A DNA stretch of 64,000 nucleotides from Alteromonas indica (lineage in GTDB: Bacteria > Pseudomonadota > Gammaproteobacteria > Enterobacterales > Alteromonadaceae), in contig PYVY01000011.1 of assembly GCA_003056425.1 (NCBI GenBank), forward strand, positions 101,052-165,051, written 5' to 3'. Made by a program: the position numbers and the translations under genes. Shown here one piece after another: positions 10,284 through 20,897 of the stretch. Each line of letters begins with the position of its first letter. Within the stretch, counting starts at the first letter, position 1. The notes beneath the pieces are model-generated. The model searched no databases, was not told the origin of the DNA, and was given only the letters and a program-made list of their open reading frames with translations.

Positions 10284-10333
10284 AGCGGCTCTTCGGCTCC
10301 TCGTTGTCAGCCAGGCTTAGCAGGATTAGCCTG

Positions 10334-11113
10334 CTAGCGCTGTGACACGCTTACCTGTTCACCGGTTAAGCCGAATCTGCGCTGACGCACATTGTAATCG
10401 TCTACGGCTACCTGGAACACTTGTTCCGTAAAATCAGGCCATAGCACATCGGTAAAGTACAGTTCAGCATAGGCACATTGCCATAGTAAAAAATTACTAA
10501 TTCTACGTTCACCGCCGGTACGAATTAACAAATCCAGCTCGGGAAGCTCTGCGGTAGAAATATACTGACCAAGCTTATCTTCGTCGATTTGCTCAGGCGC
10601 AAGAAGATTATCCTGTACCTGTTTAGCCAGAGTCTGGGCAGCGTGGGCAATATCCCAACGGCCACCATAATTGGCCGCAATATTCAGTACCAGTGCACTG
10701 TTATTGGCGGTCATCTCTTCGGCTTTACGAATTTTGGCTTTAAGTTTGTCGTCGAAAGCGGACACATCGCCTATCACTTTCAATCTGACATCGTTTTTGT
10801 GCAGACGCTTAACTTCACTGTTTAATACCAGATTAAACAATTCCATTAGCACGCTGACTTCTTCCTCTGGGCGCTTCCAGTTTTCACTACTAAATGCGAA
10901 CAGAGTAAGTGACTGAATACCGGTTTGCCGAGCAAACCGAACCACTGACCGGACCGACTCTACACCCGCCTTATGGCCAAATGTACGAATCTTACCTTTT
11001 TTCTGAGCCCAGCGACCGTTACCATCCATAATAATGGCAACATGACGTGGCCCGGCCTGTTCAGGCGGGGCCGACACGGTCTTTTGGGCGGGTTGTGACC
11101 GCTTAGATAACAT
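10334..11113 (-). CDS. uppS: Undecaprenyl diphosphate synthase
   Basis: UppS (IspU) condenses eight isopentenyl diphosphates onto farnesyl diphosphate to form the C55 carrier lipid used for peptidoglycan and surface polysaccharide. The 259-aa cis-prenyltransferase shows the MDGNGRWA motif with the catalytic Asp at residue 30, SSENWKRP, and the C-terminal [18 protein letters not shown] segment. It lies 8 bases downstream of frr. Its product is also the carrier needed by the WecA-like transferase at 37,452-38,510. Confidence 0.96.
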   Translation of the reverse strand: MLSKRSQPAQKTVSAPPEQAGPRHVAIIMDGNGRWAQKKGKIRTFGHKAGVESVRSVVRFARQTGIQSLTLFAFSSENWKRPEEEVSVLMELFNLVLNSEVKRLHKNDVRLKVIGDVSAFDDKLKAKIRKAEEMTANNSALVLNIAANYGGRWDIAHAAQTLAKQVQDNLLAPEQIDEDKLGQYISTAELPELDLLIRTGGERRISNFLLWQCAYAELYFTDVLWPDFTEQVFQVAVDDYNVRQRRFGLTGEQVSVSQR

Positions 11114-11121
11114 GACAGCTA

Positions 11122-11679
11122 TTAGACTTCCATTAGTTCTTTTTCTTTAACCGCCAGAATGCTGTCCACCTGCTTAATAAAGTCGTTGGTCAGGGTCTGG
11201 ATATTTTCTTCTGCTGCGCGACTTTCGTCTTCGCTTATATCCTTTTCCTTAAGTAGCTCTTTTACATCGCTGTTGGCGTCGCGGCGTATATTCCGAATAG
11301 CGACCCGCCCCTGCTCGGCTTCCGCGCGAACGACTTTGATCAAATCTTTACGGCGCTCTTCAGTTAGTGGAGGCATTGGAATGCGAATGGTGGTGCCGGC
11401 GCTCATTGGGTTTAATCCCAAATCTGACTGCATAATAGCCTTTTCGACGGCTTGCGTGGCGCTTTTGTCAAACACGGTCAGGGCCAGCGTTCGGCTATCT
11501 TCGGCAATAACATTAGCAATTTGCTTCAGCGGCGTGTCAGCACCGTAATACGATACCTGAATCCCATCCAGCAGGCTTGGGTGCGCCCGGCCAGTACGGA
11601 TTTTACTTAACTGACTTTTCAGTGCGCTGATGCTTTTATCCATACGCTCACGCGCATCTAATTCAATTTCATCAATCAC
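11122..11679 (-). CDS. frr: Ribosome recycling factor
   Basis: RRF works with EF-G to split post-termination ribosomes. The 185-aa length equals that of E. coli RRF. The N-terminal helix ([22 protein letters not shown]) leads into the small beta domain, and the segment [16 protein letters not shown] begins the long helices of the tRNA-shaped molecule. It lies 20 bases after pyrH and 8 bases before uppS, in the conserved pyrH-frr-uppS order. Confidence 0.97.
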   Translation of the reverse strand: MIDEIELDARERMDKSISALKSQLSKIRTGRAHPSLLDGIQVSYYGADTPLKQIANVIAEDSRTLALTVFDKSATQAVEKAIMQSDLGLNPMSAGTTIRIPMPPLTEERRKDLIKVVRAEAEQGRVAIRNIRRDANSDVKELLKEKDISEDESRAAEENIQTLTNDFIKQVDSILAVKEKELMEV

Positions 11680-11699
11680 GATTTTGTTCCTATTTTCTT

Positions 11700-12437
11700 T
11701 TACAGTTTGTCAGCACGGTCAATCAGCGTGCCTTCCGGCTCGCCCATTACCACTTTTTTCAGGCAACCAGGCTTGTTCATATTGAACACGCGAATAGGCA
11801 CACCGTGGTCGCGCGCCAGCGTAAACGCAGACAAATCCATTACTTTGAGTTCTTTTTCCAGCACTTCATCGTAAGTAAGCTGCGAATAAAGCTGAGCATC
11901 AGGATTTTTAGCCGGGTCATCACTATAAACACCGTCTACTTTGGTGGCTTTTAATACCGCATCGGCTTCAATCTCAATACCCCGTAAACACGCGGCTGAA
12001 TCGGTAGTAAAGAAAGGGTTTCCGGTACCGGCAGAGAAAATAACCACGCGGCCAGATTTTAGCAAACTAATAGCTTCGGCCCAGTTGTACGCGTCACATA
12101 CCCCGTTTAAAGGAATAGCAGACATCATACGCGCATTTACAAATGCCCGATGAAGCGCATCGCGCATCGCCAGGCCATTCATTACGGTGGCCAGCATTCC
12201 CATATGGTCGCCCACCACGCGGTTCATGCCAGCCTTGGCCAGCCCTTCGCCACGAAACAGATTACCGCCACCAATAACCAGACCAACCTGCACACCCAGT
12301 TCGACCAGCTCTTTAATTTCCTGTGCCATTCTGTCAAGTACTTTGGGGTCGATGCCGAAACCTTCGGCGCCCATCAGGGCTTCGCCACTGAGTTTTAACA
12401 AAATACGACGATAGGCTGATTTTGGTGTGATGCTCAT
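11700..12437 (-). CDS. pyrH: Uridylate kinase
   Basis: PyrH is the hexameric bacterial UMP kinase that makes UDP. From the ATG at 12437 the protein is 245 aa and begins [21 protein letters not shown], with the amino-acid kinase family phosphate-binding segment. An AGGA ribosome site precedes this start. The frame is open to 12500, but the extra 21 residues look unlike UMP kinase. [12 protein letters not shown] and [21 protein letters not shown] are typical. A terminator lies upstream (12,551-12,574), so pyrH must have its own promoter. Confidence 0.96.
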   Translation of the reverse strand: MSITPKSAYRRILLKLSGEALMGAEGFGIDPKVLDRMAQEIKELVELGVQVGLVIGGGNLFRGEGLAKAGMNRVVGDHMGMLATVMNGLAMRDALHRAFVNARMMSAIPLNGVCDAYNWAEAISLLKSGRVVIFSAGTGNPFFTTDSAACLRGIEIEADAVLKATKVDGVYSDDPAKNPDAQLYSQLTYDEVLEKELKVMDLSAFTLARDHGVPIRVFNMNKPGCLKKVVMGEPEGTLIDRADKL

Positions 12438-12550
12438 TGTTTGATTTGTCCTATATGAACTCGGCTTGTCATATTTCTCACTATGCAAGAAATGGGACAA
12501 AACGACTTAACTATTGGGCTTTGCGTGCCCGTTACCGTGATTTTACTTAT

Positions 12551-12574
12551 AAAAAAGCACCTCCGAAGAGGTGC
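12551..12574 (-). terminator. Rho-independent terminator of rpsB-tsf
   Basis: On the minus strand GCACCTC and GAGGTGC pair perfectly around a TTCG tetraloop, followed by TTTTTTAT. It stands about 50 bases beyond the tsf stop codon and separates the rpsB-tsf transcript from pyrH. Confidence 0.92.
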
Positions 12575-12621
12575 CCGTAGTGTATCTGACTATTGCGTCA
12601 TGCAAAAGTAGAAGGCAGTAT

Positions 12622-13494
12622 TTATTTCTTTGCTGCTTCCATTTGCGCAGCAACTTCAGCCGCGAAATCTTCGCTTTTCTTCTCAATACCTTCACCAACT
12701 TCAAAACGAATGAAGTTAATTACGTCGGTGTTGTTGCTCTTAAGCAACTCACCTACGGTGTTAGAAGGATCTTTTACGAAAGGCTGACCTGTCAGGCTGA
12801 TTTCACCAGAGAATTTCTTCATCCGGCCGGCAACCATTTTCTCGGCAATATCAGCTGGCTTGCCAGACTGCATAGCAATGCCGATTTGGATGCTTTTTTC
12901 TTTCTCTACAACGTCTTCTGGCACATCTTCTGGCTTAACAAACTGCGGGCTCGCAGCAGCAACGTGCATAGACACGTCTTTAGCCAGGCTTTCTTCGCCA
13001 CCAGTAAGAATAGATACCACACCGATACGGCCGCCGTGTACGTAAGCACCCAGGTTTTCACCTTCCACGTTAACTACGCGACGAGGAGAAATGTTCTCAC
13101 CGATTTTAGTGATTAGGTCTTCACGTACTTCACTGATTTTCTTACCGTTCAGTTCAGCATCGTTCAACGCATCGATATCGTTGATATTTTGTTCGTGGGC
13201 AACATTTAGAATCTCGTTACCAAACTTTAAGAAACCTTCGTCGCGAGCAACGAAATCCGTTTCACAGTTTAGTTCAAGCATAGTCGCGCGATTACCACTG
13301 ACTTTAGTCAGGATAACGCCTTCAGCGGCGATACGACCTGCTTTTTTCGCAGCTTTTGCCTGTCCAGACTTGCGCATATTTTCGATGGCCAGTTCGATAT
13401 CACCGTCAGTCTCGACCAGTGCTTTTTTACAGTCCATCATGCCTGCGCCTGTGCGCTCACGTAGTTCTTTAACTAGTGCTGCAGTCACTGCCAT
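12622..13494 (-). CDS. tsf: Elongation factor Ts
   Basis: EF-Ts exchanges GDP for GTP on EF-Tu. The 290-aa protein has the N-terminal domain [20 protein letters not shown] followed by DCKKAL, which contacts EF-Tu, and the signature [18 protein letters not shown] near residue 77. Lengths and spacing match the family (E. coli 283 aa). It follows rpsB by 125 bases and is followed by a strong terminator, the classical rpsB-tsf operon. Confidence 0.97.
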   Translation of the reverse strand: MAVTAALVKELRERTGAGMMDCKKALVETDGDIELAIENMRKSGQAKAAKKAGRIAAEGVILTKVSGNRATMLELNCETDFVARDEGFLKFGNEILNVAHEQNINDIDALNDAELNGKKISEVREDLITKIGENISPRRVVNVEGENLGAYVHGGRIGVVSILTGGEESLAKDVSMHVAAASPQFVKPEDVPEDVVEKEKSIQIGIAMQSGKPADIAEKMVAGRMKKFSGEISLTGQPFVKDPSNTVGELLKSNNTDVINFIRFEVGEGIEKKSEDFAAEVAAQMEAAKK

Positions 13495-13531
13495 TTTTCA
13501 ATTCCTCAGCATTAATATTTTCTAATGGTAA

Positions 13532-13549
13532 AAGGGGCCACTGCCCCTT
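13532..13549 (-). terminator. Possible attenuator between rpsB and tsf
   Basis: AAGGGGC and GCCCCTT form a 7-bp stem with a 4-base loop, followed on the minus strand by TTTTACC, a poor U-tract. It lies between the rpsB stop and the tsf start. Partial termination here would lower tsf relative to rpsB. The weak U-run keeps this tentative. Confidence 0.4.
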
Positions 13550-13619
13550 CAAAGATATTCATCTTGTATTATGACAGCACCATGTCAATGCATGACGCTG
13601 TCATTAGTGCCGAATGCTA

Positions 13620-14351
13620 TTACTCAGCAGCTTCTACGAAGTCGTCCTGCTCAGCTTGCGCTTCCAGGTTGCTGTTACGACCAGCGCTAACAGCACTTGC
13701 AGCAGCTTCCAGATACAGCTGGATTGCACGGATTGCGTCATCGTTACCAGGGATAACGTAATCTACGCCATCTGGGTTAGAGTTGGTATCAACCACACCA
13801 ACAACCGGGATACCCAGGTTACGCGCTTCTGTTACGGCGATGTGTTCGTGGTCAGCATCGATAACAAAGATTGCATCAGGCAGTCCGCCCATGTCTTTGA
13901 TACCACCCAGGCTGTTCTCAAGCTTGTCCATTTCACGCTGTAACATCAACGCTTCTTTTTTGGTTAGCTTTTCGAAAGTACCATCCTGGCTTTTTTGCTC
14001 AAGCTCTTTCAGACGTTTGATAGACTGACGAACTGTTTTCCAGTTAGTCAACATACCGCCTAACCAGCGCTTGTTTACATAGAACTGATCACATTTTACC
14101 GCTGCGTCTTTAACCGCTTCACCGGCTGCACGCTTAGTACCAACAAAAAGGATTTTACCTTTTTTAGCAGCAACGCCAGAAAGGTAGTTCATCGCTTCAT
14201 TAAAAAGCGGAACCGTTTTTTCTAGGTTGATGATATGAACCTTGTTACGCGCACCAAAGATGTAAGGTTTCATCTTAGGGTTCCAGTAACGGGTTTGGTG
14301 ACCGAAGTGAACACCAGCTTTTAGCATGTCACGCATTGAAACATTAGCCAT
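13620..14351 (-). CDS. rpsB: 30S ribosomal protein S2
   Basis: S2 is a small-subunit ribosomal protein. From the ATG at 14351 it is 243 aa and begins [20 protein letters not shown], the family start. A GAGGA ribosome site lies 7 bases upstream. The frame is open 45 bases further up, but those residues lie in the leader and are not part of S2. [13 protein letters not shown] and [16 protein letters not shown] are also family segments. It is transcribed away from map from a clear promoter at 14,521-14,549. Confidence 0.98.
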   Translation of the reverse strand: MANVSMRDMLKAGVHFGHQTRYWNPKMKPYIFGARNKVHIINLEKTVPLFNEAMNYLSGVAAKKGKILFVGTKRAAGEAVKDAAVKCDQFYVNKRWLGGMLTNWKTVRQSIKRLKELEQKSQDGTFEKLTKKEALMLQREMDKLENSLGGIKDMGGLPDAIFVIDADHEHIAVTEARNLGIPVVGVVDTNSNPDGVDYVIPGNDDAIRAIQLYLEAAASAVSAGRNSNLEAQAEQDDFVEAAE

Positions 14352-14520
14352 GATTTTTTCCTCTAATGGGGTTAGGCCTCCATACACCCCTTGCATCGAT
14401 CCGGTCTCCCGGACACCCCGATATCAAGTGTCGGTGTATGTGTGTTATATGAATATATTCGTACCTTGTTTTGCATTGCCAGCAGCAGTTTTTGCCCCAG
14501 CCATACAAACAGGCGGGCGC

Positions 14521-14549
14521 TTTATACCATGAGCAAACTTTGAACTCAA
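14521..14549 (-). promoter_or_regulatory. Sigma-70 promoter of rpsB-tsf
   Basis: On the minus strand TTGAGT and TATAAA are separated by exactly 17 bases. The bases after the -10 box are GC-rich (GCGCCCG), a discriminator of the kind seen at stringently controlled ribosomal promoters. The predicted leader to the rpsB ATG is about 160 nt, long enough for the S2 autoregulatory leader known in gammaproteobacteria. The rest of the rpsB-map gap (14,352-14,711) holds this leader and, presumably, the map promoter. Confidence 0.75.
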
Positions 14550-14711
14550 GTTAAACGCCCGATTTGGTCCACTAAATAGCCTGTCATTATCGCCTGGCAA
14601 CCTATACAGAAGTCGGCGGAACCGTTACCATAAAGGGTATTAGGCTTGATATGTGCTATAGGCAACCATATTAAGCAAGGTAAGTTTGACTATTAACTAT
14701 TGAGGGTTCCG

Positions 14712-15506
14712 GTGGCAGCTATTATCAAAACCGCTGAAGAAATAGAGAAAATGCGCGTGGCTGGCAAGCTGGCTTCTGACGTCTTAACCATGATCACACC
14801 TTATGTAAAAAAAGGCGTAACGACAGACGAGCTAAACAGCATTTGCCACGATTATATTGTAAATGAACAAGGGGCGACGCCTGCGCCCCTCAATTATGGT
14901 CATCCACCTTTCCCCAAATCAGTATGTACGTCAGTAAATCACTGTATCTGCCACGGCATACCTTCTGATAAGAAACTCAAAGATGGCGATATTCTTAATA
15001 TTGATGTCACCGTAATCAAAGACGGTTATCACGGTGACACCTCAAAAATGTTTATGGTGGGGAAACCTTCGATACTGGCAGAGCGCCTGGTGAAAGTTAC
15101 CCAGGAGTGTTTATATAAGGCGATCGAACAAGTTAAACCCGGCATGCGTTTAGGGGATATCGGTCACCTTTGCCAAACCCATGCAGAATCGCATAACTAT
15201 TCAATTGTGCGGGAATATTGTGGCCATGGTATCGGGGCTGGCTTCCACGAAGAACCGCAAATAGTACACTATGGCCGTCCAGGTACCGGGGATGAACTGG
15301 TGCCGGGTATGTGTTTTACCATTGAACCCATGGTTAATGCCGGTAAACGCTATTCAAAAGTGCTTCCCGACCAATGGACAGTGGTAACTAAGGATCGTAG
15401 CCTGAGTGCGCAGTGGGAACATACACTGCTGGTAACGGAAACCGGTGTTGAGGTACTTACTTTGCGTGAGGAAGAAGACCTACCGCGGGTAATCAACCAC
15501 GCCTAA
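14712..15506 (+). CDS. map: Methionine aminopeptidase, type I
   Basis: Map removes the initiator methionine from nascent proteins. I take the GTG at 14712, because GAGGG lies 5-6 bases upstream and the resulting 264 aa (MAAIIKTAEEIEKMRVAGKL) align from residue 1 with E. coli Map, also 264 aa. A TTG at 14700 is possible but less likely. Metal-ligand segments are visible: IDVTVIKDGYHGDTSKMF, the GHGIGAGFHEEP histidine segment, FTIEPMVNAGK and LSAQWEHT. It is divergent from rpsB, the usual arrangement. Confidence 0.96.
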   Translation: MAAIIKTAEEIEKMRVAGKLASDVLTMITPYVKKGVTTDELNSICHDYIVNEQGATPAPLNYGHPPFPKSVCTSVNHCICHGIPSDKKLKDGDILNIDVTVIKDGYHGDTSKMFMVGKPSILAERLVKVTQECLYKAIEQVKPGMRLGDIGHLCQTHAESHNYSIVREYCGHGIGAGFHEEPQIVHYGRPGTGDELVPGMCFTIEPMVNAGKRYSKVLPDQWTVVTKDRSLSAQWEHTLLVTETGVEVLTLREEEDLPRVINHA

Positions 15507-15747
15507 TTACGTATGCAGAGCCCTTGTCAATTTGCCGGGACGCGCTTAAGCGCGTTGTTGCATTGGCGGGGGCATCGGCTATTTGAACATATACTTTTCT
15601 ATATATTTATTCATTTTTCCTTCCAACTTATGCTTTATTTGCGGCTGCGAGGTGTAGGCTTTCATGCTAAGGTGCGTGTGCCGGTAAGGGTCGTTTGTTA
15701 CGATCGCTTCCTAAAGGTCTGAATACCGTAATGATGAGGATACATTT

Positions 15748-18399
15748 TTGAGTCTGCAAAAGTTAATCGCTCAGGTTGAGCAAATTTCCTCAGTAGAGGA
15801 TTTGCTTGCTATCAAGCAATGCGTAAAAGACAGCTATAGCTGGCTGGATAAAGCATTTGACACCTCTCCGGTAAATCAGCTGGTAACTGGCCGCGCGCAT
15901 TTTGCTGATGCCCTGCTGCTGCATTTATGGCATCTGCTGCGGCTGGATGAGATTTCGGATATTGCCCTGTGTGCGGTCGGTGGCTACGGCCGCGGTCATT
16001 TACAGCCCTATTCAGATATTGACCTGTTAATTTTAAGCCGCAAAACGCTAAGCCCGGACTCGCAAGAGAAAGTCAGCCGTTTTATCACTCTGTTATGGGA
16101 TATTAAACTGGATGTGGGACAGTCTGTCCGGACTATAAAAGAAACGGTCAGGTTAGCCAAAGAAGATATTTCCATTGCCACCAATCTGGTAGAAAGCCGT
16201 TTATTAATTGGCAATGAAAATGTCTTTGAAGCATTACGCGAAGAGATAAACGGCCGCAATACCTGGACTAGTCAGGCGTTTTTTGTGGCCAAATATGAAG
16301 AGCAAAAAACCCGTCATGCGAAGTTTAATGGCACCTCATATAATCTTGAGCCGAATGTTAAAGAAAACCCAGGTTGCTTACGCGACATTCAGTCAATTGG
16401 CTGGGTAGCTAAAAAGCACTTTAAAGAATATGACGGCTGGAATCTGGTTGGCCACGGCTATTTTACTGAAGATGAACACAGTGAGCTTATTCGCTGTCGT
16501 ATGCACTTATGGCGTCTTCGGTTTGCCCTGCACCTAACAGCAGGGCGCAGTGAAAACCGGTTGTTGTTTGACTATCAACCCGAGGTGGCTGCACGGCTCG
16601 GGTACGGCGAGGAAGGCAAAGCTTCGGTTGAGCGGATGATGCGGGACTTTTTTCGCACCGTGCGCCGGGTTAGTGAGCTTAATAAGATGCTACTTCACCG
16701 GTTCCGATACGACATGCTCAATCAAAATGTCAAACAGCAGCACATTATTGACGACAATTACTGGCTATTGGATGGCATGATTGCCCCACGGCATGAGCAG
16801 GTCATTAATTCGCCTGAAGCTGTGCTGGACTTTTTGAAAGTAGTGGCCGATACCCCCGCTGTTGAAGGCCTTGATACAGATACGATCAGGCAATTACGTA
16901 ATACCCGTCGCGCCTTTGAAAAAGTTTATTTTGTAGAACGCGAAGCCTGTCGGGATAAGCTAATGGTGCTGTTCCGGCATCCCAGTTTTTTTGACTTTGC
17001 CTGGGATATAATGCACGAGTACGGCATTTTACAGTCGTACCTGCCAGAGTGGGATAAAATAGTTGGTATGATGCAGTTTGATCTGTTTCATGCCTATACG
17101 GTAGATGAACATACCCACCGGCTGGTAAAGCACGTAAACCATTATTTCAGCTCGCAGAACCGTGAATTTCCGCGCTGTGGCCGTATTGCGCGTAACCTCG
17201 ACAAACCGGAATTGCTCTATATAGCAGCTATATTTCATGATATTGCTAAAGGCCGCAATGGCGATCACTCGGTGTTGGGCGCAAAAGATGTAATGACCTT
17301 CTGTGCCTCTCACGATATTGATGATAAAGATGCCCGGCTCATTGCCTGGCTGGTGGAAAATCATTTATTGATGTCGGTCGTGGCTCAGCGCCGCGATATT
17401 TACGATCCTGACGTTATCAATGAGTTTGCCACGGCGGTGCGTAGCCATAATCATTTAAACTTATTATATGCCCTCACGTTGGCCGACATTCGGGCCACCA
17501 ATGATAATTTGTGGAATGACTGGAAAGCCTCGTTGTTACGTGAGCTGTACCTGATCACCCAAAAGGCATTGGATAATGGTCTTCAATGCCAGGCTACCAT
17601 TGATGAGCGGGTTACCATGCACAAACAGCTGGCTAAACAGTTGCTTACCGAAAGTGGTGAAGACCAGATCAAGGTCGATGTGCTGTGGACCCGGATGGAT
17701 GATGATTACTTTGTGCGCTTTAAACCTGCGCAAATCGCCTGGCATACCCGGGAAATCATCCAGGCTGAAGATGATCTGTTTAAGAACGATCCTGACACCC
17801 TGTTGATTCGGGCGAATGACAATATTGCCAAAGGGGGGACGGAGATTTTGATATACGGTAAAGATCGTCGCGCTCTGTTCGCCCAGGTGGCCTCCGTATT
17901 AGATAGCCGGAATTGTTCAATTCATGATGCTCATATCACCGTAACCCGGGATGGCTATGTCTTTGACAGTATGCTGGTATTAGAGAATGATGGCTCTCGC
18001 TTATCTTCTATCGACCGTACCACCAGCCTGGAAGAAGCCATCTTAAGTCAACTGAATAAACCGGGCTTTGCCCATGATAATAAACGCAAGTTGCCGCGCC
18101 AGATGCGTCAGCTTGATGTCCCTACAAAAGTACGTTTTTTCAATATCGCCGACGAATATACGCTGATTGAGCTTGAAGCGTTGGATGCGCCCGGTATTCT
18201 GGCTAAAGTAGGCCACGCCTTTGTAGATAAAAATGTCACCCTTAAACTGGCAAAAATCGCTACCATTGGGGAGCGTGCCGAAGATGTGTTTATTGTGACA
18301 AATGATGAAGGCAAGGCATTGACTCAGGACCAGCAGGTGGGCCTGAAAAAACGGATTCTGTACAAACTCGACCAACTTGAAGATATCACTATACCATGA
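15748..18399 (+). CDS. glnD: [Protein-PII] uridylyltransferase / uridylyl-removing enzyme
   Basis: GlnD senses glutamine and uridylylates or de-uridylylates PII, controlling glutamine synthetase and nitrogen gene expression. The 883-aa protein has the nucleotidyltransferase motif [17 protein letters not shown] (about residue 76), an HD hydrolase domain with [13 protein letters not shown] (about residue 497), and two C-terminal ACT domains (about 708-790 and 810-880), the standard architecture. The start is TTG at 15748, supported by GAGGA 7 bases upstream. The stop overlaps dapD by 4 bases (ATGA). Confidence 0.97.
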   Translation: MSLQKLIAQVEQISSVEDLLAIKQCVKDSYSWLDKAFDTSPVNQLVTGRAHFADALLLHLWHLLRLDEISDIALCAVGGYGRGHLQPYSDIDLLILSRKTLSPDSQEKVSRFITLLWDIKLDVGQSVRTIKETVRLAKEDISIATNLVESRLLIGNENVFEALREEINGRNTWTSQAFFVAKYEEQKTRHAKFNGTSYNLEPNVKENPGCLRDIQSIGWVAKKHFKEYDGWNLVGHGYFTEDEHSELIRCRMHLWRLRFALHLTAGRSENRLLFDYQPEVAARLGYGEEGKASVERMMRDFFRTVRRVSELNKMLLHRFRYDMLNQNVKQQHIIDDNYWLLDGMIAPRHEQVINSPEAVLDFLKVVADTPAVEGLDTDTIRQLRNTRRAFEKVYFVEREACRDKLMVLFRHPSFFDFAWDIMHEYGILQSYLPEWDKIVGMMQFDLFHAYTVDEHTHRLVKHVNHYFSSQNREFPRCGRIARNLDKPELLYIAAIFHDIAKGRNGDHSVLGAKDVMTFCASHDIDDKDARLIAWLVENHLLMSVVAQRRDIYDPDVINEFATAVRSHNHLNLLYALTLADIRATNDNLWNDWKASLLRELYLITQKALDNGLQCQATIDERVTMHKQLAKQLLTESGEDQIKVDVLWTRMDDDYFVRFKPAQIAWHTREIIQAEDDLFKNDPDTLLIRANDNIAKGGTEILIYGKDRRALFAQVASVLDSRNCSIHDAHITVTRDGYVFDSMLVLENDGSRLSSIDRTTSLEEAILSQLNKPGFAHDNKRKLPRQMRQLDVPTKVRFFNIADEYTLIELEALDAPGILAKVGHAFVDKNVTLKLAKIATIGERAEDVFIVTNDEGKALTQDQQVGLKKRILYKLDQLEDITIP

Positions 18400-19220
18400 C
18401 TGAACTACAAATTATTATTGAACAGGCGTTTGACAACCGCGACTCACTTTCTCCTTCAGAAGCACCACAAGATGTGCGTGATGCAGTGGGCCAGGCCATT
18501 GATATGCTTAATGCCGGCACCGCCCGGGTGGCAGAAAAAATTGATGGTAAGTGGGTGGTTCATCAATGGCTGAAAAAAGCGGTACTCTTGTTTTTCCGCC
18601 TGCACAACAATGAAATGATTGAAGGTGCGGAGAGTCGCTTTTTTGATAAAGTGCCATTGAAATATCGCCATTACACAGCAGAGCAATTTGCCAGCGATGG
18701 TGTGCGTATCGTACCCCCTGCAGCGGTCCGTACTGGTTCGTTTGTAGGTAAGAACGTGGTGGTTATGCCATCGTATATCAACATCGGGGCATACGTTGGT
18801 GAAGGCACCATGGTGGATACCTGGGCGACGGTAGGCTCATGTGCACAAATAGGTAAAAATGTACATTTGTCTGGTGGCGTAGGTATTGGCGGAGTGCTTG
18901 AACCATTGCAAGCCAACCCAACCATTATCGAAGACAATTGCTTTATCGGTGCGCGTTCAGAAGTAGTGGAAGGCGTTATTGTTGAAGAAGGCTCGGTTAT
19001 TTCTATGGGTGTTTATATCAGCCAAAGCACTCGTATCTATGACCGTGAGACAGGCGAAATTCATTACGGTCGCGTACCTGCGGGCTCGGTGGTAGTGGCC
19101 GGAAGCCTGCCTGCCAAAGACGGCGACCATAGCCTTTATGCAGCAATCATTGTAAAGAAAGTTGATGCAAAAACCCGCGCTAAAGTGGGTATTAATGAGT
19201 TATTACGCGGGGTTGAGTAA
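18396..19220 (+). CDS. dapD: 2,3,4,5-tetrahydropyridine-2,6-dicarboxylate N-succinyltransferase
   Basis: DapD succinylates tetrahydrodipicolinate in the lysine/diaminopimelate pathway. At 274 aa it equals the E. coli enzyme. It has an N-terminal helical domain, then a left-handed beta-helix of hexapeptide repeats (residues about 105-215, with [20 protein letters not shown]), and a C-terminal strand region. It is translationally coupled to glnD and followed by a terminator. Confidence 0.97.
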   Translation: MTELQIIIEQAFDNRDSLSPSEAPQDVRDAVGQAIDMLNAGTARVAEKIDGKWVVHQWLKKAVLLFFRLHNNEMIEGAESRFFDKVPLKYRHYTAEQFASDGVRIVPPAAVRTGSFVGKNVVVMPSYINIGAYVGEGTMVDTWATVGSCAQIGKNVHLSGGVGIGGVLEPLQANPTIIEDNCFIGARSEVVEGVIVEEGSVISMGVYISQSTRIYDRETGEIHYGRVPAGSVVVAGSLPAKDGDHSLYAAIIVKKVDAKTRAKVGINELLRGVE

Positions 19221-19239
19221 CCTTTCCAGGTAACCCGAC

Positions 19240-19263
19240 GGCCTGCTAATGCAGGCCGTTTTA
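19240..19263 (+). terminator. Rho-independent terminator after dapD
   Basis: CGGCCTGC and GCAGGCCG form an 8-bp perfect stem with a TAAT loop, followed by TTTTAT. It lies 20 bases after the dapD stop and ends the map/glnD/dapD strand before the convergent yqcA. Confidence 0.88.
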
Positions 19264-19280
19264 TATGGCGTTGGGGCTGG

Positions 19281-19730
19281 TTATTCTACAAACAGCTTAT
19301 CTTTAAGGCCATTTACCCATTCCACTACGTCCTTTTCAGGCTCCATGGTTTCAATCGCGTCAACTTCCAGCATATCAGCTACCGGCTTACCTTGTAGCTC
19401 AGTAAGTAACGCATAAAAATGTCGGCCGCCTCCACAGAAATTATCATAACTGCTGTCACCCAAACCTGCTACAGCAAAAGGCTTTTGATTAAGCAGCGGA
19501 AATTCGTCTTTCAAATCAGAAAAAACAAATTCCAGATTAGGCGGTACATCCCCTTGCCCGGTAGTAGAGGTAATCACTAAAATAGCGTCATTTTGTGTGA
19601 AATCAGCTACCGCAGCATCTTCATACAGCTCACAGTCGTACCCTTGCGAGGCCAAACTTTCTTCTACCTGTTCCGCAACATGCTGAGCGTTGCCGTATAC
19701 ACTGCCACAGAATATCCCTAATTTTGCCAT
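19281..19730 (-). CDS. yqcA: Flavodoxin YqcA
   Basis: This is a short-chain flavodoxin of the YqcA/MioC type, a small FMN electron carrier. Its 149 aa include an FMN phosphate-binding loop variant (FCGSVYGNAQHVAEQ), the STTGQGDVPPNLEFVF segment and AVAGLGDSSYDNFCGGG, all typical of this subfamily. It is the last gene of yqcC-truC-yqcA. That linkage to truC favours YqcA over MioC. Confidence 0.92.
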   Translation of the reverse strand: MAKLGIFCGSVYGNAQHVAEQVEESLASQGYDCELYEDAAVADFTQNDAILVITSTTGQGDVPPNLEFVFSDLKDEFPLLNQKPFAVAGLGDSSYDNFCGGGRHFYALLTELQGKPVADMLEVDAIETMEPEKDVVEWVNGLKDKLFVE

Positions 19731-19745
19731 CGTAAATATTACCTC

Positions 19746-20489
19746 TTATGCTTTATGCTTAACCTGATAGACCTGCCAGTCTTTTAGCAGCTGCTCGATT
19801 GACGCCCCAGGTGAACACGTAATTTCCAGCCAGCGCTGTGAAGCAGGATGTTCAAACCCAAGTCTGGTACAACTTAAGGCCAGATTCTTAAAATCAAACC
19901 GTTCACGTAAAAATTTATTTTGTTTACCATCGCCGTGACTGGTGTCACCCAGGATAGGATGGCGCAAATGCACCATGTGCCGTCGCAGTTGATGCTTGCG
20001 TCCTGTATGCGGGTACAAACGCACCAACGTATAGCGAGATGTGGGGTAACGGTCTGACTGTATTGGTAATTCAAAATAACGTTCAGGTTGATAGACCGTA
20101 CAGGCTGGTTGAGGTGCAATATCGCCGCGATCTTTATCTGCAAATTTGTCTGCTTTAAATTTTAACGCGTAATCAACCATACCCGGCGCCTGCACAAAAC
20201 CACGCACAATAGCCGTATATTGCTTGATAATTTGGCGTGCCATCATCTGTCGACCCAGAATACTGGCGCTGACGCCATCAAAGGTAAACAACAAAATTCC
20301 ACTGGTGGGACGGTCCAGTCGGTGCACGGGAAAGACATGCCGGCCAATTTGATCTCTTAGTTGTTGTACCGCAAAACGGGTTTCCCGTTTGTCGATTGGA
20401 CTACGATGCACTAACAAACCAGCAGGTTTGTTGATAGCAACGAGAGTGTCATCCTGATACACAATTGGTAGAGGCGCGCGGTCATCCAT
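19746..20489 (-). CDS. truC: tRNA pseudouridine(65) synthase
   Basis: TruC isomerises uridine 65 in the T-arm of several tRNAs. The 247-aa RluA-family enzyme has the HRLDRPTSGILLF motif with the catalytic Asp59, the N-terminal VAINKPAGLLVHRS, and the C-terminal PHTGRKHQLRRHMVHLRHPI segment. It has no S4 domain, as expected for TruC. Its start overlaps the yqcC stop by 8 bases. Confidence 0.95.
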   Translation of the reverse strand: MDDRAPLPIVYQDDTLVAINKPAGLLVHRSPIDKRETRFAVQQLRDQIGRHVFPVHRLDRPTSGILLFTFDGVSASILGRQMMARQIIKQYTAIVRGFVQAPGMVDYALKFKADKFADKDRGDIAPQPACTVYQPERYFELPIQSDRYPTSRYTLVRLYPHTGRKHQLRRHMVHLRHPILGDTSHGDGKQNKFLRERFDFKNLALSCTRLGFEHPASQRWLEITCSPGASIEQLLKDWQVYQVKHKA

Positions 20490-20808
20490 GGAACGGCTCA
20501 GCTTTACTAATATTGTCTAATACCAAAAGCTGATGAACCAGTGGAGTATGCTCGCCCTCATACACCTGTTGGGCCATAGGCGCGACATCCATAGCAGGCG
20601 GTAAGCTACCATGTTCAGTCAGGTATTGGCGTAGCTGGGGTAGGAAAATAAACTGTAACCATTGTTCAAACGCCAGGGTATCTATCGCGAACGGTGCTTG
20701 CGAAGTTAACTGCTGAGCAGTCGGCGGGTAATCGCTCCATAAACCTGATTGCTGTAAATACGTCTGGATCTGCAGCAACGTATTTTCAATATTTTGAATG
20801 TGCGTCAT
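20482..20808 (-). CDS. yqcC: YqcC family protein
   Basis: YqcC is a small conserved protein (DUF446-type) of unknown function found next to truC. From the ATG at 20808 it is 108 aa (E. coli 109) and begins MTHIQNIENTLLQIQTYLQ. The central QLTSQAPFAIDTLAFEQWLQ and FIFLPQ segments are characteristic. The frame is open to 20862, but the upstream 18 residues are not family-like. In E. coli yqcC lies near csrB and syd, and all three recur in this window. Confidence 0.9.
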   Translation of the reverse strand: MTHIQNIENTLLQIQTYLQQSGLWSDYPPTAQQLTSQAPFAIDTLAFEQWLQFIFLPQLRQYLTEHGSLPPAMDVAPMAQQVYEGEHTPLVHQLLVLDNISKAEPFHG

Positions 20809-20897
20809 AGCTTGTGTGGTTGGTTTGTTAAAAAGCGCAAGTATACCACGACTGGTCAACATGAAGGCAGACAGGTAAACTACCCGGCTTAGGTTTT

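Noticed and set aside
12571..13116. A 181-codon plus-strand ORF antisense to tsf
   Set aside because: It mirrors the codon pattern of tsf, which has clear family motifs and length. No ribosome site or domain supports it.
14352..14396. N-terminal extension of RpsB
   Set aside because: The extra 15 residues lie in the leader. The ATG at 14351 has a GAGGA site and gives the conserved S2 start.
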